A stretch of 64,000 nucleotides of DNA from Jiella endophytica (GTDB lineage Bacteria > Pseudomonadota > Alphaproteobacteria > Rhizobiales > Rhizobiaceae), in contig NZ_SOZD01000001.1 in the NCBI RefSeq assembly GCF_004519335.1, forward strand, positions 372,001-436,000. The letters are read 5' to 3'. The position numbers were made by a program, and so were the translations under genes. The notes under the pieces are model-generated. The model worked only from the letters and a program-made list of their open reading frames with translations. It had not been told where the DNA came from and made no database searches. Numbering within the stretch: position 1 is the stretch's first letter; every line of letters begins with the position of its first letter. This document shows positions 26,879 to 35,495 of the stretch, one piece after another.

Positions 26879-26914
26879 ATTGTCATGATTTAATTTTCTC
26901 AATTGACATGATTT
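26879..26914 (+). promoter_or_regulatory. ehuA promoter with two direct copies of a candidate EnuR operator
   Basis: ATTGTCATGATTT (26879-26891) and ATTGACATGATTT (26902-26914) are direct repeats with a 23-bp period, close to two helical turns. The second copy contains a perfect TTGACA -35 hexamer (26903-26908), so a bound repressor would block RNA polymerase. The whole 145-bp gap before ehuA is AT-rich compared with its surroundings. A third copy lies in front of enuR. Confidence 0.65.
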
Positions 26915-26966
26915 TCTTCTGGGCCACATCCTTGTCTCTCGAAACCCCCGAGAGCCGAGGGCGTTT

Positions 26967-27743
26967 GTGGTCGAACCCATCATCAAACTCGAATCCGTCA
27001 CCAAGCGCTTCGGCTCGCTCACCGTGCTGGACGAGCTGTCCTTCGAGGTGAAGCCCGGCGAGAAGCTGGCGCTGATCGGACCGTCGGGATCGGGCAAGAC
27101 CACCATCCTGCGCATGCTGATGACGCTGGAACATCCCTCCAAGGGACACATCACCGTCGACGGCGACTATCTCTTCCACGTCAAGCGCGGCGATGGCCTC
27201 GCCCCGGCGAGCGAGAAGCACCTGCACGAGATGCGCCGCAAGATCGGCATGGTGTTCCAGCACTTCAACCTGTTTCCCCACAAGTCGGTGCTGCAGAACG
27301 TCACCCTCGCGCCGATCCTCACCCAGAACGTCGGAAAGGGCGACGCCGAGAAGCGCGCCATGGAGCTTCTCGACATGGTCGGGCTGAGCGACAAGGCGGG
27401 CGCCATGCCCTCGCAGCTGTCGGGCGGCCAGAAGCAGCGCGTGGCGATCGCCCGGGCGCTGGCCCTGCGGCCGAAGATCATGCTGTTCGACGAGGTGACC
27501 TCGGCGCTCGATCCCGAACTCGTCGAAGAGGTGCTGAACGTCATGCGGCGGCTCGCCGAAGAGACCGACATGACGATGCTTCTCGTCACCCACGAGATGA
27601 ACTTCGCCCGCGATTTCGCCGACCGGGTGCTGTTCTTCGATTCCGGCCACATCATCGAGGACGGGCCGCCCTCCGACATCTTCACCAACCCCACCCACGA
27701 GCGCACCAAGTCCTTCCTGCGCAAGGTGCTGAACGCCCACTAG
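26967..27743 (+). CDS. ehuA: Ectoine/hydroxyectoine ABC transporter ATP-binding protein
   Basis: 258 aa ABC ATPase of the polar amino-acid uptake type. Walker A GPSGSGKT is at residues 38-45; the Q-loop FQHFNLFPH, the signature LSGGQKQR and Walker [13 protein letters not shown] are all intact. It energises uptake through EhuC and EhuD. The start is GTG at 26967, with CGAGGG before it. First gene of the ehuABCD-eutABCDE operon behind the candidate EnuR-controlled promoter. Confidence 0.93.
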   Translation: MVEPIIKLESVTKRFGSLTVLDELSFEVKPGEKLALIGPSGSGKTTILRMLMTLEHPSKGHITVDGDYLFHVKRGDGLAPASEKHLHEMRRKIGMVFQHFNLFPHKSVLQNVTLAPILTQNVGKGDAEKRAMELLDMVGLSDKAGAMPSQLSGGQKQRVAIARALALRPKIMLFDEVTSALDPELVEEVLNVMRRLAEETDMTMLLVTHEMNFARDFADRVLFFDSGHIIEDGPPSDIFTNPTHERTKSFLRKVLNAH

Positions 27744-27820
27744 CCGGGCCGGAAAGCGCCCGCCGGCGCTGTGCCCCCGGACCGCCTCCACCTGATTTTC
27801 ACCCACCGAACGGAGTTGCC

Positions 27821-28681
27821 ATGAACACCCTCCTTGCCCTTTCCCGCCGTGCCGTCCTCGGCGCCGCCATCGCCGGCCTCGCCGTCGCGAGCGCCGCCCC
27901 GGCCATCGCCCAGGATGCGCTTGAAGAGCTGAAGGCGAAAGGCTCGGTGCGCGTCGCCATCGGCAACGAGCCGCCCTATACGGAGCTGAAGTCCGACGGT
28001 TCGGTCTCCGGCGCCGCGCCGGACGTCGCCCGCGCGGTGTTCAAGAAGCTCGGCATCGACAAGCTCGAGCCGGTCGTCTCCGAATATGGCGCGATGATCC
28101 CCGGCCTGCAGGCCGGCCGCTTCGACGCGGTGACGGCGGGCCTCTTCATGAAGCCCCAGCGCTGCAACGCCGTCGCCTATTCCGAGCCGGTGCTCTGCGA
28201 CGCAGAGGCGTTTCTGGTGAAGAAGGGCAATCCGAAGAAGCTGACGACGTTCAAGTCGATCGCCGAGAGCGACGACGCCACCATCGGCGCGCCCGGCGGC
28301 GGCACCGAGGAGCGGTTGTCGCTGGAAGCCGGCGTGCCGCGCAACCGCGTCATCGTCGTTCCCGACACCCAGAGCGGCCTGACCATGCTGCAGCAGGGTC
28401 GCATCGACGTCTATTCGCTTCCGGTTCTGTCGATCAATGCGCTCGCCGAAAAGGCCGGCGGCGACGTCGAGGTGGTGGCGCCGGTCGAGGACTCGCCGAT
28501 CGCCTGCGACGGTGCGGCCTTCCGCAAGGACCAGACGGCCCTGCGCGACGCCTTCGACAAGGGTCTTGCCGAACTCAAGGAATCCGGCGAGTTCGCCAAG
28601 CTCATCGAGCCCTACGGCTTTTCGGCCAAGGCGGCGATGAAGACCTCGCGCGAAAAGCTCTGCGCGGCCGCGGCCGAATAA
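27821..28681 (+). CDS. ehuB: Ectoine/hydroxyectoine-binding periplasmic protein
   Basis: 286 aa solute-binding protein of family 3. The N terminus is a signal peptide (about 1-31, ending AIA-Q) with an Arg pair in SRRAVLG, so Sec or Tat export is possible. The mature part has the family pattern KGSVRVAIGNEPPYT at the first strand and YSEPVL in the hinge. Assignment to ectoine comes from position and order. A 431-bp repeat-rich gap separates it from ehuC. Confidence 0.9.
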   Translation: MNTLLALSRRAVLGAAIAGLAVASAAPAIAQDALEELKAKGSVRVAIGNEPPYTELKSDGSVSGAAPDVARAVFKKLGIDKLEPVVSEYGAMIPGLQAGRFDAVTAGLFMKPQRCNAVAYSEPVLCDAEAFLVKKGNPKKLTTFKSIAESDDATIGAPGGGTEERLSLEAGVPRNRVIVVPDTQSGLTMLQQGRIDVYSLPVLSINALAEKAGGDVEVVAPVEDSPIACDGAAFRKDQTALRDAFDKGLAELKESGEFAKLIEPYGFSAKAAMKTSREKLCAAAAE

Positions 28682-28782
28682 TCCGGCAAGGCGACCGCGG
28701 TGCTCGTCACGGCGGCGCCGGCCTCGGCATTGCCGGCTACGAGGTGCCGGTTTCCGCCCCCTCGCGCCGCGCTCGACCAGCG

Positions 28783-28825
28783 CCTCATCCTGAGGTGCGA
28801 GCGCAGCGAGCCTCGAAGGGCGGGG
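28783..28825 (+). repeat. Dispersed palindromic repeat, copy 2 of 3
   Basis: Begins CCTCATCCTGAGG, followed by the GAGCGCAGCGAGCC block and CGAAGGGCGGGG. It lies in the 431-bp gap (28682-29112) between ehuB and ehuC, which has no credible gene. Same orientation as copy 3 and opposite to copy 1 at 12121. Confidence 0.78.
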
Positions 28826-28890
28826 GGCGCCGGCAAGCGTCAAAGGACGAGGCAGCCTTCGCCAAAGCATGGCCGCGGGACTTGAAGCTT

Positions 28891-28921
28891 CGTCATCCTC
28901 GGGACAAGCCCGAGGATGACG
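28891..28921. repeat. Long perfect hairpin in the ehuB-ehuC gap
   Basis: CGTCATCCTCGGG (28891-28903) and CCCGAGGATGACG (28909-28921) form a 13-bp stem around a 5-nt loop. It lies between the two copies of the other repeat and is of a kind often seen in rhizobial intergenic DNA. In an operon such a stem can stabilise the upstream mRNA or cause partial termination. Confidence 0.75.
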
Positions 28922-28997
28922 CCGCGGATGGGAAGAGACGCTGCGGCGGAGTGAGTATCGCCTTTGCCGCTGCGGGGTGGCCTCGGCGCTGAAGGTG

Positions 28998-29044
28998 CCC
29001 CTCATCCTGAGGTGCGAGCGCAGCGAGCCTCGAAGGGCGAGGGG
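28998..29044 (+). repeat. Dispersed palindromic repeat, copy 3 of 3
   Basis: CCCCTCATCCTGAGG, the GAGCGCAGCGAGCC block and CGAAGGGCGAGGGG. The core agrees base for base with copy 2 over about 38 bp. It ends about 70 bp before the ehuC start. Confidence 0.78.
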
Positions 29045-29112
29045 TGCCAGGCACTGACTCCATCGGGCTCCAGGGAAACCCGCCAACACCAACCGCGAGG
29101 AACGCGACCTTC

Positions 29113-29772
29113 ATGGAGATGTGGCTCGGCTATATGCGGCTGATCCTCGACGGTGCCTGGATCACCATCCAGCTCACCGTCTTTGGCTGCGCCTTTGCGC
29201 TCGCCGTCGCGATCGTCGCCGGTCTCGGCCGGATCTCGCGTTTCGCCACGCTGCGCTGGCTCTCGGTCGGCTATATCGAGTTCTTCCGGGGCACCTCGAT
29301 CTTCGTCCAGCTGTTCTGGATCTACTACGTCCTGCCGTTGATGGGTTTCACCCTGACGCCGATGCAGGCGGGCGTCCTCGCCCTCGGCCTCAATGTCGGT
29401 GCCTATGGGGCCGAGGTGGTGCGCAGCGCCATCCAGGCCGTCGACATCGGCCAGAAGGAGGCCGCCGTCGCGGTCAATCTCACCCGCTACCAGACGATGC
29501 GCCACGTCATCCTGCCCCAGGCGATCGTCATCATGCTGCCGACCTTCGGCAACAACGCCATCGAACTCTTGAAGGGCACCGCGATCGTCTCGCTGATCTC
29601 GCTCTCCGACATGACCTTCCAGGCGCAGGTGGTGCGTGCCCAGACCGGCAACACCGCGGTGCCGTTCATCACCATCCTGATCCTCTATTTCGCCATCGCC
29701 TCGGTGATCACCTTCGGCGTCAGGTTGCTGGAGAGGCGGCTGACCCGCGGCCTCGACGGCGTCAGGGCATAA
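29113..29772 (+). CDS. ehuC: Ectoine/hydroxyectoine ABC transporter permease
   Basis: 219 aa His/Glu/Gln-type permease with about five membrane helices. Seen: ISYIEFFRGTS-like segment (YIEFFRGTSIFVQLFW) and the EAA loop with AIQAVDIGQKEAAVAV. ATG 29113 is preferred because MEMWLGYM begins the family sequence; a start at 29044 would run through the repeat. It ends 7 bp before ehuD. Confidence 0.91.
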   Translation: MEMWLGYMRLILDGAWITIQLTVFGCAFALAVAIVAGLGRISRFATLRWLSVGYIEFFRGTSIFVQLFWIYYVLPLMGFTLTPMQAGVLALGLNVGAYGAEVVRSAIQAVDIGQKEAAVAVNLTRYQTMRHVILPQAIVIMLPTFGNNAIELLKGTAIVSLISLSDMTFQAQVVRAQTGNTAVPFITILILYFAIASVITFGVRLLERRLTRGLDGVRA

Positions 29773-29779
29773 GGGGGCG

Positions 29780-30460
29780 ATGATGGATTGGGACTGGCAA
29801 TTCGTCTGGGAGATCCTGCCGACCCTCCTCGAGGGCGCCAAGATCACCGTCATCGCGACGCTGCTCGGCTATCTGCTCGCCGTCGCCCTCGGCCTCGTCT
29901 TTGCGATCCTGCGGCGCTCACACAACCGCTTGCTGTCGCGGCCGACGGCGGGCGTCGTCGAATTCGTCCGCGGCACGCCGCTGCTCGTGCAGCTCTATTT
30001 CCTGTTCTACATCCTGCCGGAGGTCGGCATCACCCTGGCGCCGCTGGTCGCCGGTGTCATCGGCCTCGGCCTCCACTATGCGACCTACACCTCCGAGGTC
30101 TATCGAGCCGGCATCGACAACGTGCCCCGCGGCCAGTGGGAGGCGGCCAAGGCCTGCAATCTCACCACCCGCCAGACCTGGCGCCACGTCGTTCTGCCCC
30201 AGGCGATCATGCCGGTGATCCCGGCGCTGGCGAACTATCTGATCGCGATGTTCAAGGAGACGCCGCTGCTGTCGGCGATCACCGTCCTCGAACTGATGAA
30301 CCAGGCACGCTCGATCGCCAACTACAACTATCGCTATGTCGAGCCGATCACCCTCGTCGGCGTGTTCTTCCTGGTCATCAGCCTGATCGCCGTGATGGGG
30401 GTGAAATATCTCGAACGCCGCTTCGGCAGCCATGGCAAGCGCGGCAGGGCGGCGACATGA
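29780..30460 (+). CDS. ehuD: Ectoine/hydroxyectoine ABC transporter permease
   Basis: 226 aa, second permease of the importer. Seen: VVEFVRGTPLLVQLYFLFY and the EAA loop with GIDNVPRGQWEAAKAC. It probably pairs with EhuC. The ATG at 29780 or the next codon follows AGGGGG. Its TGA overlaps the eutA ATG (ATGA), so uptake and catabolic genes are in one transcription unit. Confidence 0.92.
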   Translation: MMDWDWQFVWEILPTLLEGAKITVIATLLGYLLAVALGLVFAILRRSHNRLLSRPTAGVVEFVRGTPLLVQLYFLFYILPEVGITLAPLVAGVIGLGLHYATYTSEVYRAGIDNVPRGQWEAAKACNLTTRQTWRHVVLPQAIMPVIPALANYLIAMFKETPLLSAITVLELMNQARSIANYNYRYVEPITLVGVFFLVISLIAVMGVKYLERRFGSHGKRGRAAT

Positions 30461-31233
30461 CGGCGATCCGCGGAATCTCCCCCGACGCCGTCGAATGCGA
30501 CGCCCGGCCGGTCGCGAGGCGGATCGGACTGATCCTGCTCGAAACCGACCATACGACGGAGACGGATTTCGCCCGCCTCGTCGCGTCGGACGATGTCGGC
30601 GTCTATGCGACGCGGGTGGAATACGCCAATCCAACGACGCCGGAAAACCTTCTCGCCATGCGCCCGCGGCTCGCCGCCGCGGCGGCGATGATCCTGCCGG
30701 GATCCGATCTCGACGCGGTCTGCTTTGCCTGTTCCTCCGCCTCGGCGGTGATCGGCGACGACGCCGTGACCGAGGCGATCTGCGCCGGCAAGCCGGGCGT
30801 TCCGGTGGTCACGCCGGCGCTCGCCGCGGCAAGGGCTCTCGACGCCCTCGGCTCCCGCCGCATCGCGGTGCTGACGCCCTATCTCGCCGAGACGACGCGG
30901 CCGGTCCTCGCATACATGGAGGAAAAAGGCTTTGCGCTGTCGGGCGTCACCTGCCTCGGCTTCGACGACGACCGCGAGATGGCCCGCATCTCGAAGGCGG
31001 CGCTCGTCGAACAGGCCGTCGCGGCGACGAGCGACGATGCCGAGGCGCTGTTCATTTCCTGCACGGCGCTGCGGGCAGCGTCCGTGGTCGCCGAGATCGA
31101 GGCGCGGATCGGCCGGCCGGTGGTCACCTCGAACCAGGCGACGGCCTGGGAGTGTCTCGGCCTCTGCGGTGTTGCGGCGGCCGGGCCGGATCTCGGCCGG
31201 CTGTTTTCTCTGCCGATGCCGAGAGCGGCGTGA
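30457..31233 (+). CDS. eutA: Ectoine utilisation protein EutA (Asp/Glu racemase-maleate isomerase family)
   Basis: 258 aa. The two cysteines of the racemase fold are present, in CFACSSASA and in FISCTALR. EutA, EutB and EutC are thought to convert 5-hydroxyectoine into ectoine or a related intermediate; the reaction of each is not firmly known. Coupled to ehuD by a 4-bp overlap and followed by eutB after 7 bp. Confidence 0.88.
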   Translation: MTAIRGISPDAVECDARPVARRIGLILLETDHTTETDFARLVASDDVGVYATRVEYANPTTPENLLAMRPRLAAAAAMILPGSDLDAVCFACSSASAVIGDDAVTEAICAGKPGVPVVTPALAAARALDALGSRRIAVLTPYLAETTRPVLAYMEEKGFALSGVTCLGFDDDREMARISKAALVEQAVAATSDDAEALFISCTALRAASVVAEIEARIGRPVVTSNQATAWECLGLCGVAAAGPDLGRLFSLPMPRAA

Positions 31234-31240
31234 GGTTGCC

Positions 31241-32227
31241 ATGGCACGGGTCGAGATAGCCGCCATCGAAGATGCCGCGCGCCGGATTGCCGGCCATGTT
31301 CGCCGCACGCCGACGGTCCCCTCGTCGGCGCTGTCTGAGCTTTGCGGCGTCCCGGTCCATCTGAAGCTCGAACACTGGCAGGAGACCGGTGCCTTCAAGC
31401 TGCGCGGTGCGACCAACGCTGTTCTGTCGCTGGATGGGCCCGAGCGGGAGAGGGGCGTCGTCGCCGCCTCCACCGGCAATCACGGCCGGGCGCTCGCCCA
31501 TGCCGCGAAGAAGGCGGGCGCGCGCTGCGTCGTCTGCCTGTCGAACCTCGTTCCCGCCAACAAGCGCGAGGCGATCACGGCGCTCGGTGCCGAACTCCGC
31601 GTTGTCGGGCGCAGCCAGGACGACGCGCAGGTCGAGGTCGACCGGCTGGCCCGCGACGAGGGCATGGTGCCGCTGCCGCCCTTCGACCATCCCGCGATCA
31701 TCGCCGGCCAGGGCACCATCGGCCTCGAAATCGTCGAGGATGTCCCGGAAGTCGAGACCGTGCTGGTGCCGCTTTCCGGCGGCGGACTGATCGCCGGCAT
31801 CGCCGCGGCGGTGAAGGCGAAGCGACCGCGGGCGAGGGTGATCGGCGTCTCGATGCAGCGCGGCGCGGCGATGCAGGCGAGCCTCGCCGCCGGGCGGCCC
31901 GTCGAGGTCGAGGAGCTGCCGAGCCTTGCCGACTCCCTCGGCGGCGGCATCGGGCCCGACAATCGATTCACATTCGCCATGACCCGCGATCTCGTCGACG
32001 AGGTGGTGCTTCTGAGCGAGGCCGAAATCGCTGCGGGCATCCGCCACGCCTATTTTGCCGAGCGCGAGATCGTCGAGGGAGCCGCCGCCGTCGGCATCGC
32101 GGCGCTTCTCGCCGGCAAGGTCGATGCGAGTGGGCCGACCGTCGCGCTCCTTTCCGGCCGGAACATCGCCATGGACCTCCATGCCCGCGTCGTCGCCGGG
32201 GCCAACGGTCTGGAGGACGCCGCCTGA
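31241..32227 (+). CDS. eutB: Ectoine utilisation protein EutB (threonine dehydratase family)
   Basis: 328 aa PLP enzyme of fold type II. Seen: the PLP lysine in GAFKLRGA, the STGNHG asparagine loop and the SGGGLIAG glycine-rich phosphate loop. The relation to threonine dehydratase suggests a dehydration or elimination step in 5-hydroxyectoine use. Its stop shares a base with the eutC start (TGATG). Confidence 0.9.
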   Translation: MARVEIAAIEDAARRIAGHVRRTPTVPSSALSELCGVPVHLKLEHWQETGAFKLRGATNAVLSLDGPERERGVVAASTGNHGRALAHAAKKAGARCVVCLSNLVPANKREAITALGAELRVVGRSQDDAQVEVDRLARDEGMVPLPPFDHPAIIAGQGTIGLEIVEDVPEVETVLVPLSGGGLIAGIAAAVKAKRPRARVIGVSMQRGAAMQASLAAGRPVEVEELPSLADSLGGGIGPDNRFTFAMTRDLVDEVVLLSEAEIAAGIRHAYFAEREIVEGAAAVGIAALLAGKVDASGPTVALLSGRNIAMDLHARVVAGANGLEDAA

Positions 32228-33219
32228 TGCCGCAGATCCGTATTCTCACAGAGGCCGAGCTGCGCCAGTTCATCAGCCTCGACATCGAGACCATCGACGC
32301 CATCGAAGCGGCTTTTGTCGCGCTGGCGACGAAGCCGGTGGCGATGCCGCCGATCATGCGGCTCGACGTTCCCGAGCATCGCGGCGAGGTGGACGTGAAG
32401 ACCGCCTATGTCCCCGGCCTTGCCGGCTTCGCCATCAAGGTCAGCCCCGGCTTCTTCGACAATCCGAAGCTCGGCTTGCCGAGCGTCAACGGGCTGATGA
32501 TGCTGCTCTCGGCAAAGACCGGTCTCGTCGAAGCGCTGTTCCTCGACAACGGCTACCTGACCGACATCCGCACTGCCGCGGCCGGCGCCGTCGCGGCGCG
32601 GCATCTGGCGCGCGAGGATGCCTCCAGCGCGGCGATCCTTGGCGCCGGCGTCCAGGCGCGGCTGCAGCTGAAGGCGCTGACATTGGTGCGGCCGATCCGG
32701 CAGGCCCGGATCTGGGCCCGCGATGCGGCCAAGGCGGAGGCAGCGGCGCGGGAGGCTCCGGCAGAACTCGGCATCTCCGTCACCGCGGCAAAGGATGCGC
32801 GGAGCGCCGTCGACGGCGCCGACATCGTCGTCACCACGACGCCGGCCGAAACCCCGATCCTGATGGCCGACTGGCTGTCGCCCGGCCAGCATGTCACCGC
32901 CATGGGCTCCGACGCCGAGCACAAGAACGAGATCGAGCCGGCGGCGATCGTCCGCGCTGACCTCTATGTCGCCGACAGCCTGAAGCAGACCCGACGCCTC
33001 GGCGAGCTGCACCATGCGATCGCCGCCGGCCTCGTCGCCGGGGATGCGGGGTTTGCCGAACTCGGCGCGATCGTCGCCGGAACGGCGGCGGGCCGGGCGT
33101 CGCAAGCGGCGATCACCATTGCCGATCTCACCGGGACCGGCGTCCAGGACACCGCCATCGCGACGCTCGCCCATGCCCGCGCGCTTCGAAACGATCGCGG
33201 CACGAAATTCTCAACCTGA
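32227..33219 (+). CDS. eutC: Ectoine utilisation protein EutC (ornithine cyclodeaminase/mu-crystallin family)
   Basis: 330 aa. Seen: the N-terminal KTAYVPGLAGFAIKVSPG substrate region with the family lysine, and the nucleotide loop LGAGVQARLQ. It is the third of the three genes linked with 5-hydroxyectoine conversion. The family would suggest an NAD-dependent dehydrogenase/imine step. Followed after 16 bp by eutD. Confidence 0.9.
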   Translation: MPQIRILTEAELRQFISLDIETIDAIEAAFVALATKPVAMPPIMRLDVPEHRGEVDVKTAYVPGLAGFAIKVSPGFFDNPKLGLPSVNGLMMLLSAKTGLVEALFLDNGYLTDIRTAAAGAVAARHLAREDASSAAILGAGVQARLQLKALTLVRPIRQARIWARDAAKAEAAAREAPAELGISVTAAKDARSAVDGADIVVTTTPAETPILMADWLSPGQHVTAMGSDAEHKNEIEPAAIVRADLYVADSLKQTRRLGELHHAIAAGLVAGDAGFAELGAIVAGTAAGRASQAAITIADLTGTGVQDTAIATLAHARALRNDRGTKFST

Positions 33220-33235
33220 CAGGAAAGACGGCCCG

Positions 33236-34417
33236 ATGCCGGTGCCCCAGCTGAAATTCACCCGCGAGGAATATGCGACCCGCCTCGCCAGGACCCGCCG
33301 CGCCATGGCGGCAAAGGGCGTCGACGCCCTGTGGGTCTCGGACCCGTCCAACATGGCCTGGCTCACCGGCTATGACGGCTGGTCGTTCTACGTCCACCAG
33401 GGCGTGCTGGTGCCGCCGGAGGGCGAGCCGGTCTGGTTCGGCCGCGGCCAGGATGCGAACGGCGCCAAGCGCACCAGCTATCTCGGCCACGACAACATCG
33501 TCGGCTATGCCGACCACTACGTCCAGTCGACCGAGCGCCACCCGATGCAGGCGCTCGCCGCGGTGATCAGGGATCGCGGCCTCGGGGCGCTGACCATCGG
33601 CGTCGAGATGGACAATTACTGGTTCTCCGCCGCCGCCTACGAGACGCTGCGCCGGGAGCTTCCCGAAGCGCGCTTTGCCGACGCCACCGCGCTGGTCAAC
33701 TGGCAGCGGGCCGAGAAGAGCCCGCAGGAACTCGACTACATGCGCATCGCCGGACGGATCGTCGGCGCGATGCATCAGCGGATCGTCGAAACGATCGAGC
33801 CCGGCATGCGCAAGAACGATCTCGTCGCCGAGATCTACGATGCCGGCACGCGGGGCGTCGAAGGCTATGGCGGCGACTATCCGGCGATCGTGCCGCTGCT
33901 GCCGTCGGGCGCCGACGCTTCGGCGCCGCATCTCACCTGGGACGACAGACCGATGAAGATCGGCGAGGGCACCTTCTTCGAGATCGCCGGCTGCTACAAT
34001 CGCTACCACTGCCCGCTGTCGCGCACCGTCTTCCTCGGCAAGCCGAGCCAGGCCTTCCTCGACGCCGAGAAGGCGACGCTGGAAGGCATGGAGGCCGGCC
34101 TCGAAGCGGCGAAGCCCGGCAACAGCTGCGAGGACATCGCCAACGCCTTCTTCGCGGTCCTGAAGAAGTACGGCATCGTCAAGGACAACCGCACCGGCTA
34201 TCCCATTGGTCTCAGCTATCCGCCGGACTGGGGCGAGCGGACGATGAGCCTTCGCCCCGGCGACAAGACGGTGCTGAAGCCCGGCATGACCTTCCACTTC
34301 ATGACCGGCCTGTGGCTCGAGGACATGGGCCTCGAAATCACCGAGAGCCTCGCCATTACCGAGACCGGCTACGAGCTTCTCGCCGACGTGCCACGCAAGC
34401 TCTTCGTCAAGGACTGA
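33236..34417 (+). CDS. eutD: Ectoine hydrolase (M24 peptidase family)
   Basis: 393 aa, also called DoeA. It opens the ectoine ring to give N-acetyl-L-2,4-diaminobutyrate. An N-terminal creatinase-like domain (to about residue 155) is followed by a pita-bread M24 domain. Not all metal ligands of methionine aminopeptidases are conserved, as is usual in this family: for example the segment ITESLAITETGYELL retains glutamates. ATG 33236 has AGGAAAG upstream. The product is the likely inducer sensed by EnuR. Confidence 0.93.
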   Translation: MPVPQLKFTREEYATRLARTRRAMAAKGVDALWVSDPSNMAWLTGYDGWSFYVHQGVLVPPEGEPVWFGRGQDANGAKRTSYLGHDNIVGYADHYVQSTERHPMQALAAVIRDRGLGALTIGVEMDNYWFSAAAYETLRRELPEARFADATALVNWQRAEKSPQELDYMRIAGRIVGAMHQRIVETIEPGMRKNDLVAEIYDAGTRGVEGYGGDYPAIVPLLPSGADASAPHLTWDDRPMKIGEGTFFEIAGCYNRYHCPLSRTVFLGKPSQAFLDAEKATLEGMEAGLEAAKPGNSCEDIANAFFAVLKKYGIVKDNRTGYPIGLSYPPDWGERTMSLRPGDKTVLKPGMTFHFMTGLWLEDMGLEITESLAITETGYELLADVPRKLFVKD

Positions 34418-34422
34418 GACCG

Positions 34423-35448
34423 ATGTTCGGACCGGAACCGGCAAGCGATCTGCCGCCGTCGCCCGTCGTCGCCAAGGTAGAGTTCGACCAAGACGGCATC
34501 CATCACGGCTATCTGCGCATGCCCTACAGCCGCGACGATAGCGCCTGGGGCTCGATCCTGACGCCGATCACCGTCGCGAAGAACGGCGAAGGGCCGACGG
34601 CGCTCCTCACCGGCGGCAATCACGGCGACGAATATGAGGGGCCGATCGCGCTGTTCGATCTCGCCCGAACGCTCGATCTCTCTCAGGTGAGCGGGCGGAT
34701 CGTCATCGTCCCGGCGCTGAACTATCCGGCGTTCCGGGCGGGTACCCGAACCTCGCCGATCGACAAGGGCAATCTCAACCGGTCCTTTCCGGGCCGGCCG
34801 TTCGGCAATCCGACCGAAAAGATCGCCGATTTCGTTACCCGGCACCTTTTGCCCATGGCCGACATCGTCCTCGACTTTCATTCCGGCGGCAGAACCCTCG
34901 ATTTCCTGCCTTTCGCTGCCGCCCATGTCCTCGACGACAAGCAGCAGGAGGCGGCGTGTTTCGCCGCCGTCAGGGCCTTCGGCGCGCCCTATTCCGTGAA
35001 AATGCTGGAGATCGACGCCGTCGGCATGTTCGACACCACGGCCGAGGCGATGGGCAAGGTGTTCGTCACCACCGAACTCGGCGGCGGCGGCACGGCGAGC
35101 GCCCATACGGCGGGGATCGCCAAGCGCGGCGTCGCCGGCCTGTTGCGCCATGCCGGGATCCTGAAGGGCGAGCCGGAGATCCGCGCCACGCGCTGGCTCG
35201 ACATGCCGGACGACCGTTGCTTCACCTTCTCCGAGATCGACGGGCTGATGGAGCCGCTGGTCGATCTCGGCGATGCGGTGAAGACCGGCCAGCCGATCGG
35301 CCGCGCCTGGCCGATCGACCGGACGGGGCAGGAGCCCTACACCTACACCGCCAAGATGGACGGCATCCTCGCCGCACGGCATTTCCCCGGTCTCGTCAAG
35401 GCGGGCGACTGCATCGCCGTGCTCGGGGTCGTCGGCGACGAGCCTTGA
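34423..35448 (+). CDS. eutE: N-alpha-acetyl-L-2,4-diaminobutyrate deacetylase (AstE/AspA family)
   Basis: 341 aa, also called DoeB. Zinc-binding residues are seen in GGNHGDEYEG (His and Glu) and in LDFHSGG (His). It removes acetate from N-acetyl-diaminobutyrate, giving diaminobutyrate for the transaminase at 23318. It starts 5 bp after eutD, last gene of the operon; 47 bp separate it from the convergent hutC gene and I see no convincing terminator there. Confidence 0.93.
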   Translation: MFGPEPASDLPPSPVVAKVEFDQDGIHHGYLRMPYSRDDSAWGSILTPITVAKNGEGPTALLTGGNHGDEYEGPIALFDLARTLDLSQVSGRIVIVPALNYPAFRAGTRTSPIDKGNLNRSFPGRPFGNPTEKIADFVTRHLLPMADIVLDFHSGGRTLDFLPFAAAHVLDDKQQEAACFAAVRAFGAPYSVKMLEIDAVGMFDTTAEAMGKVFVTTELGGGGTASAHTAGIAKRGVAGLLRHAGILKGEPEIRATRWLDMPDDRCFTFSEIDGLMEPLVDLGDAVKTGQPIGRAWPIDRTGQEPYTYTAKMDGILAARHFPGLVKAGDCIAVLGVVGDEP

Positions 35449-35495
35449 GAAACGCCTCGGGGGCGGAGAATGGAGGGGTTCGGCGCCTATCCCCT

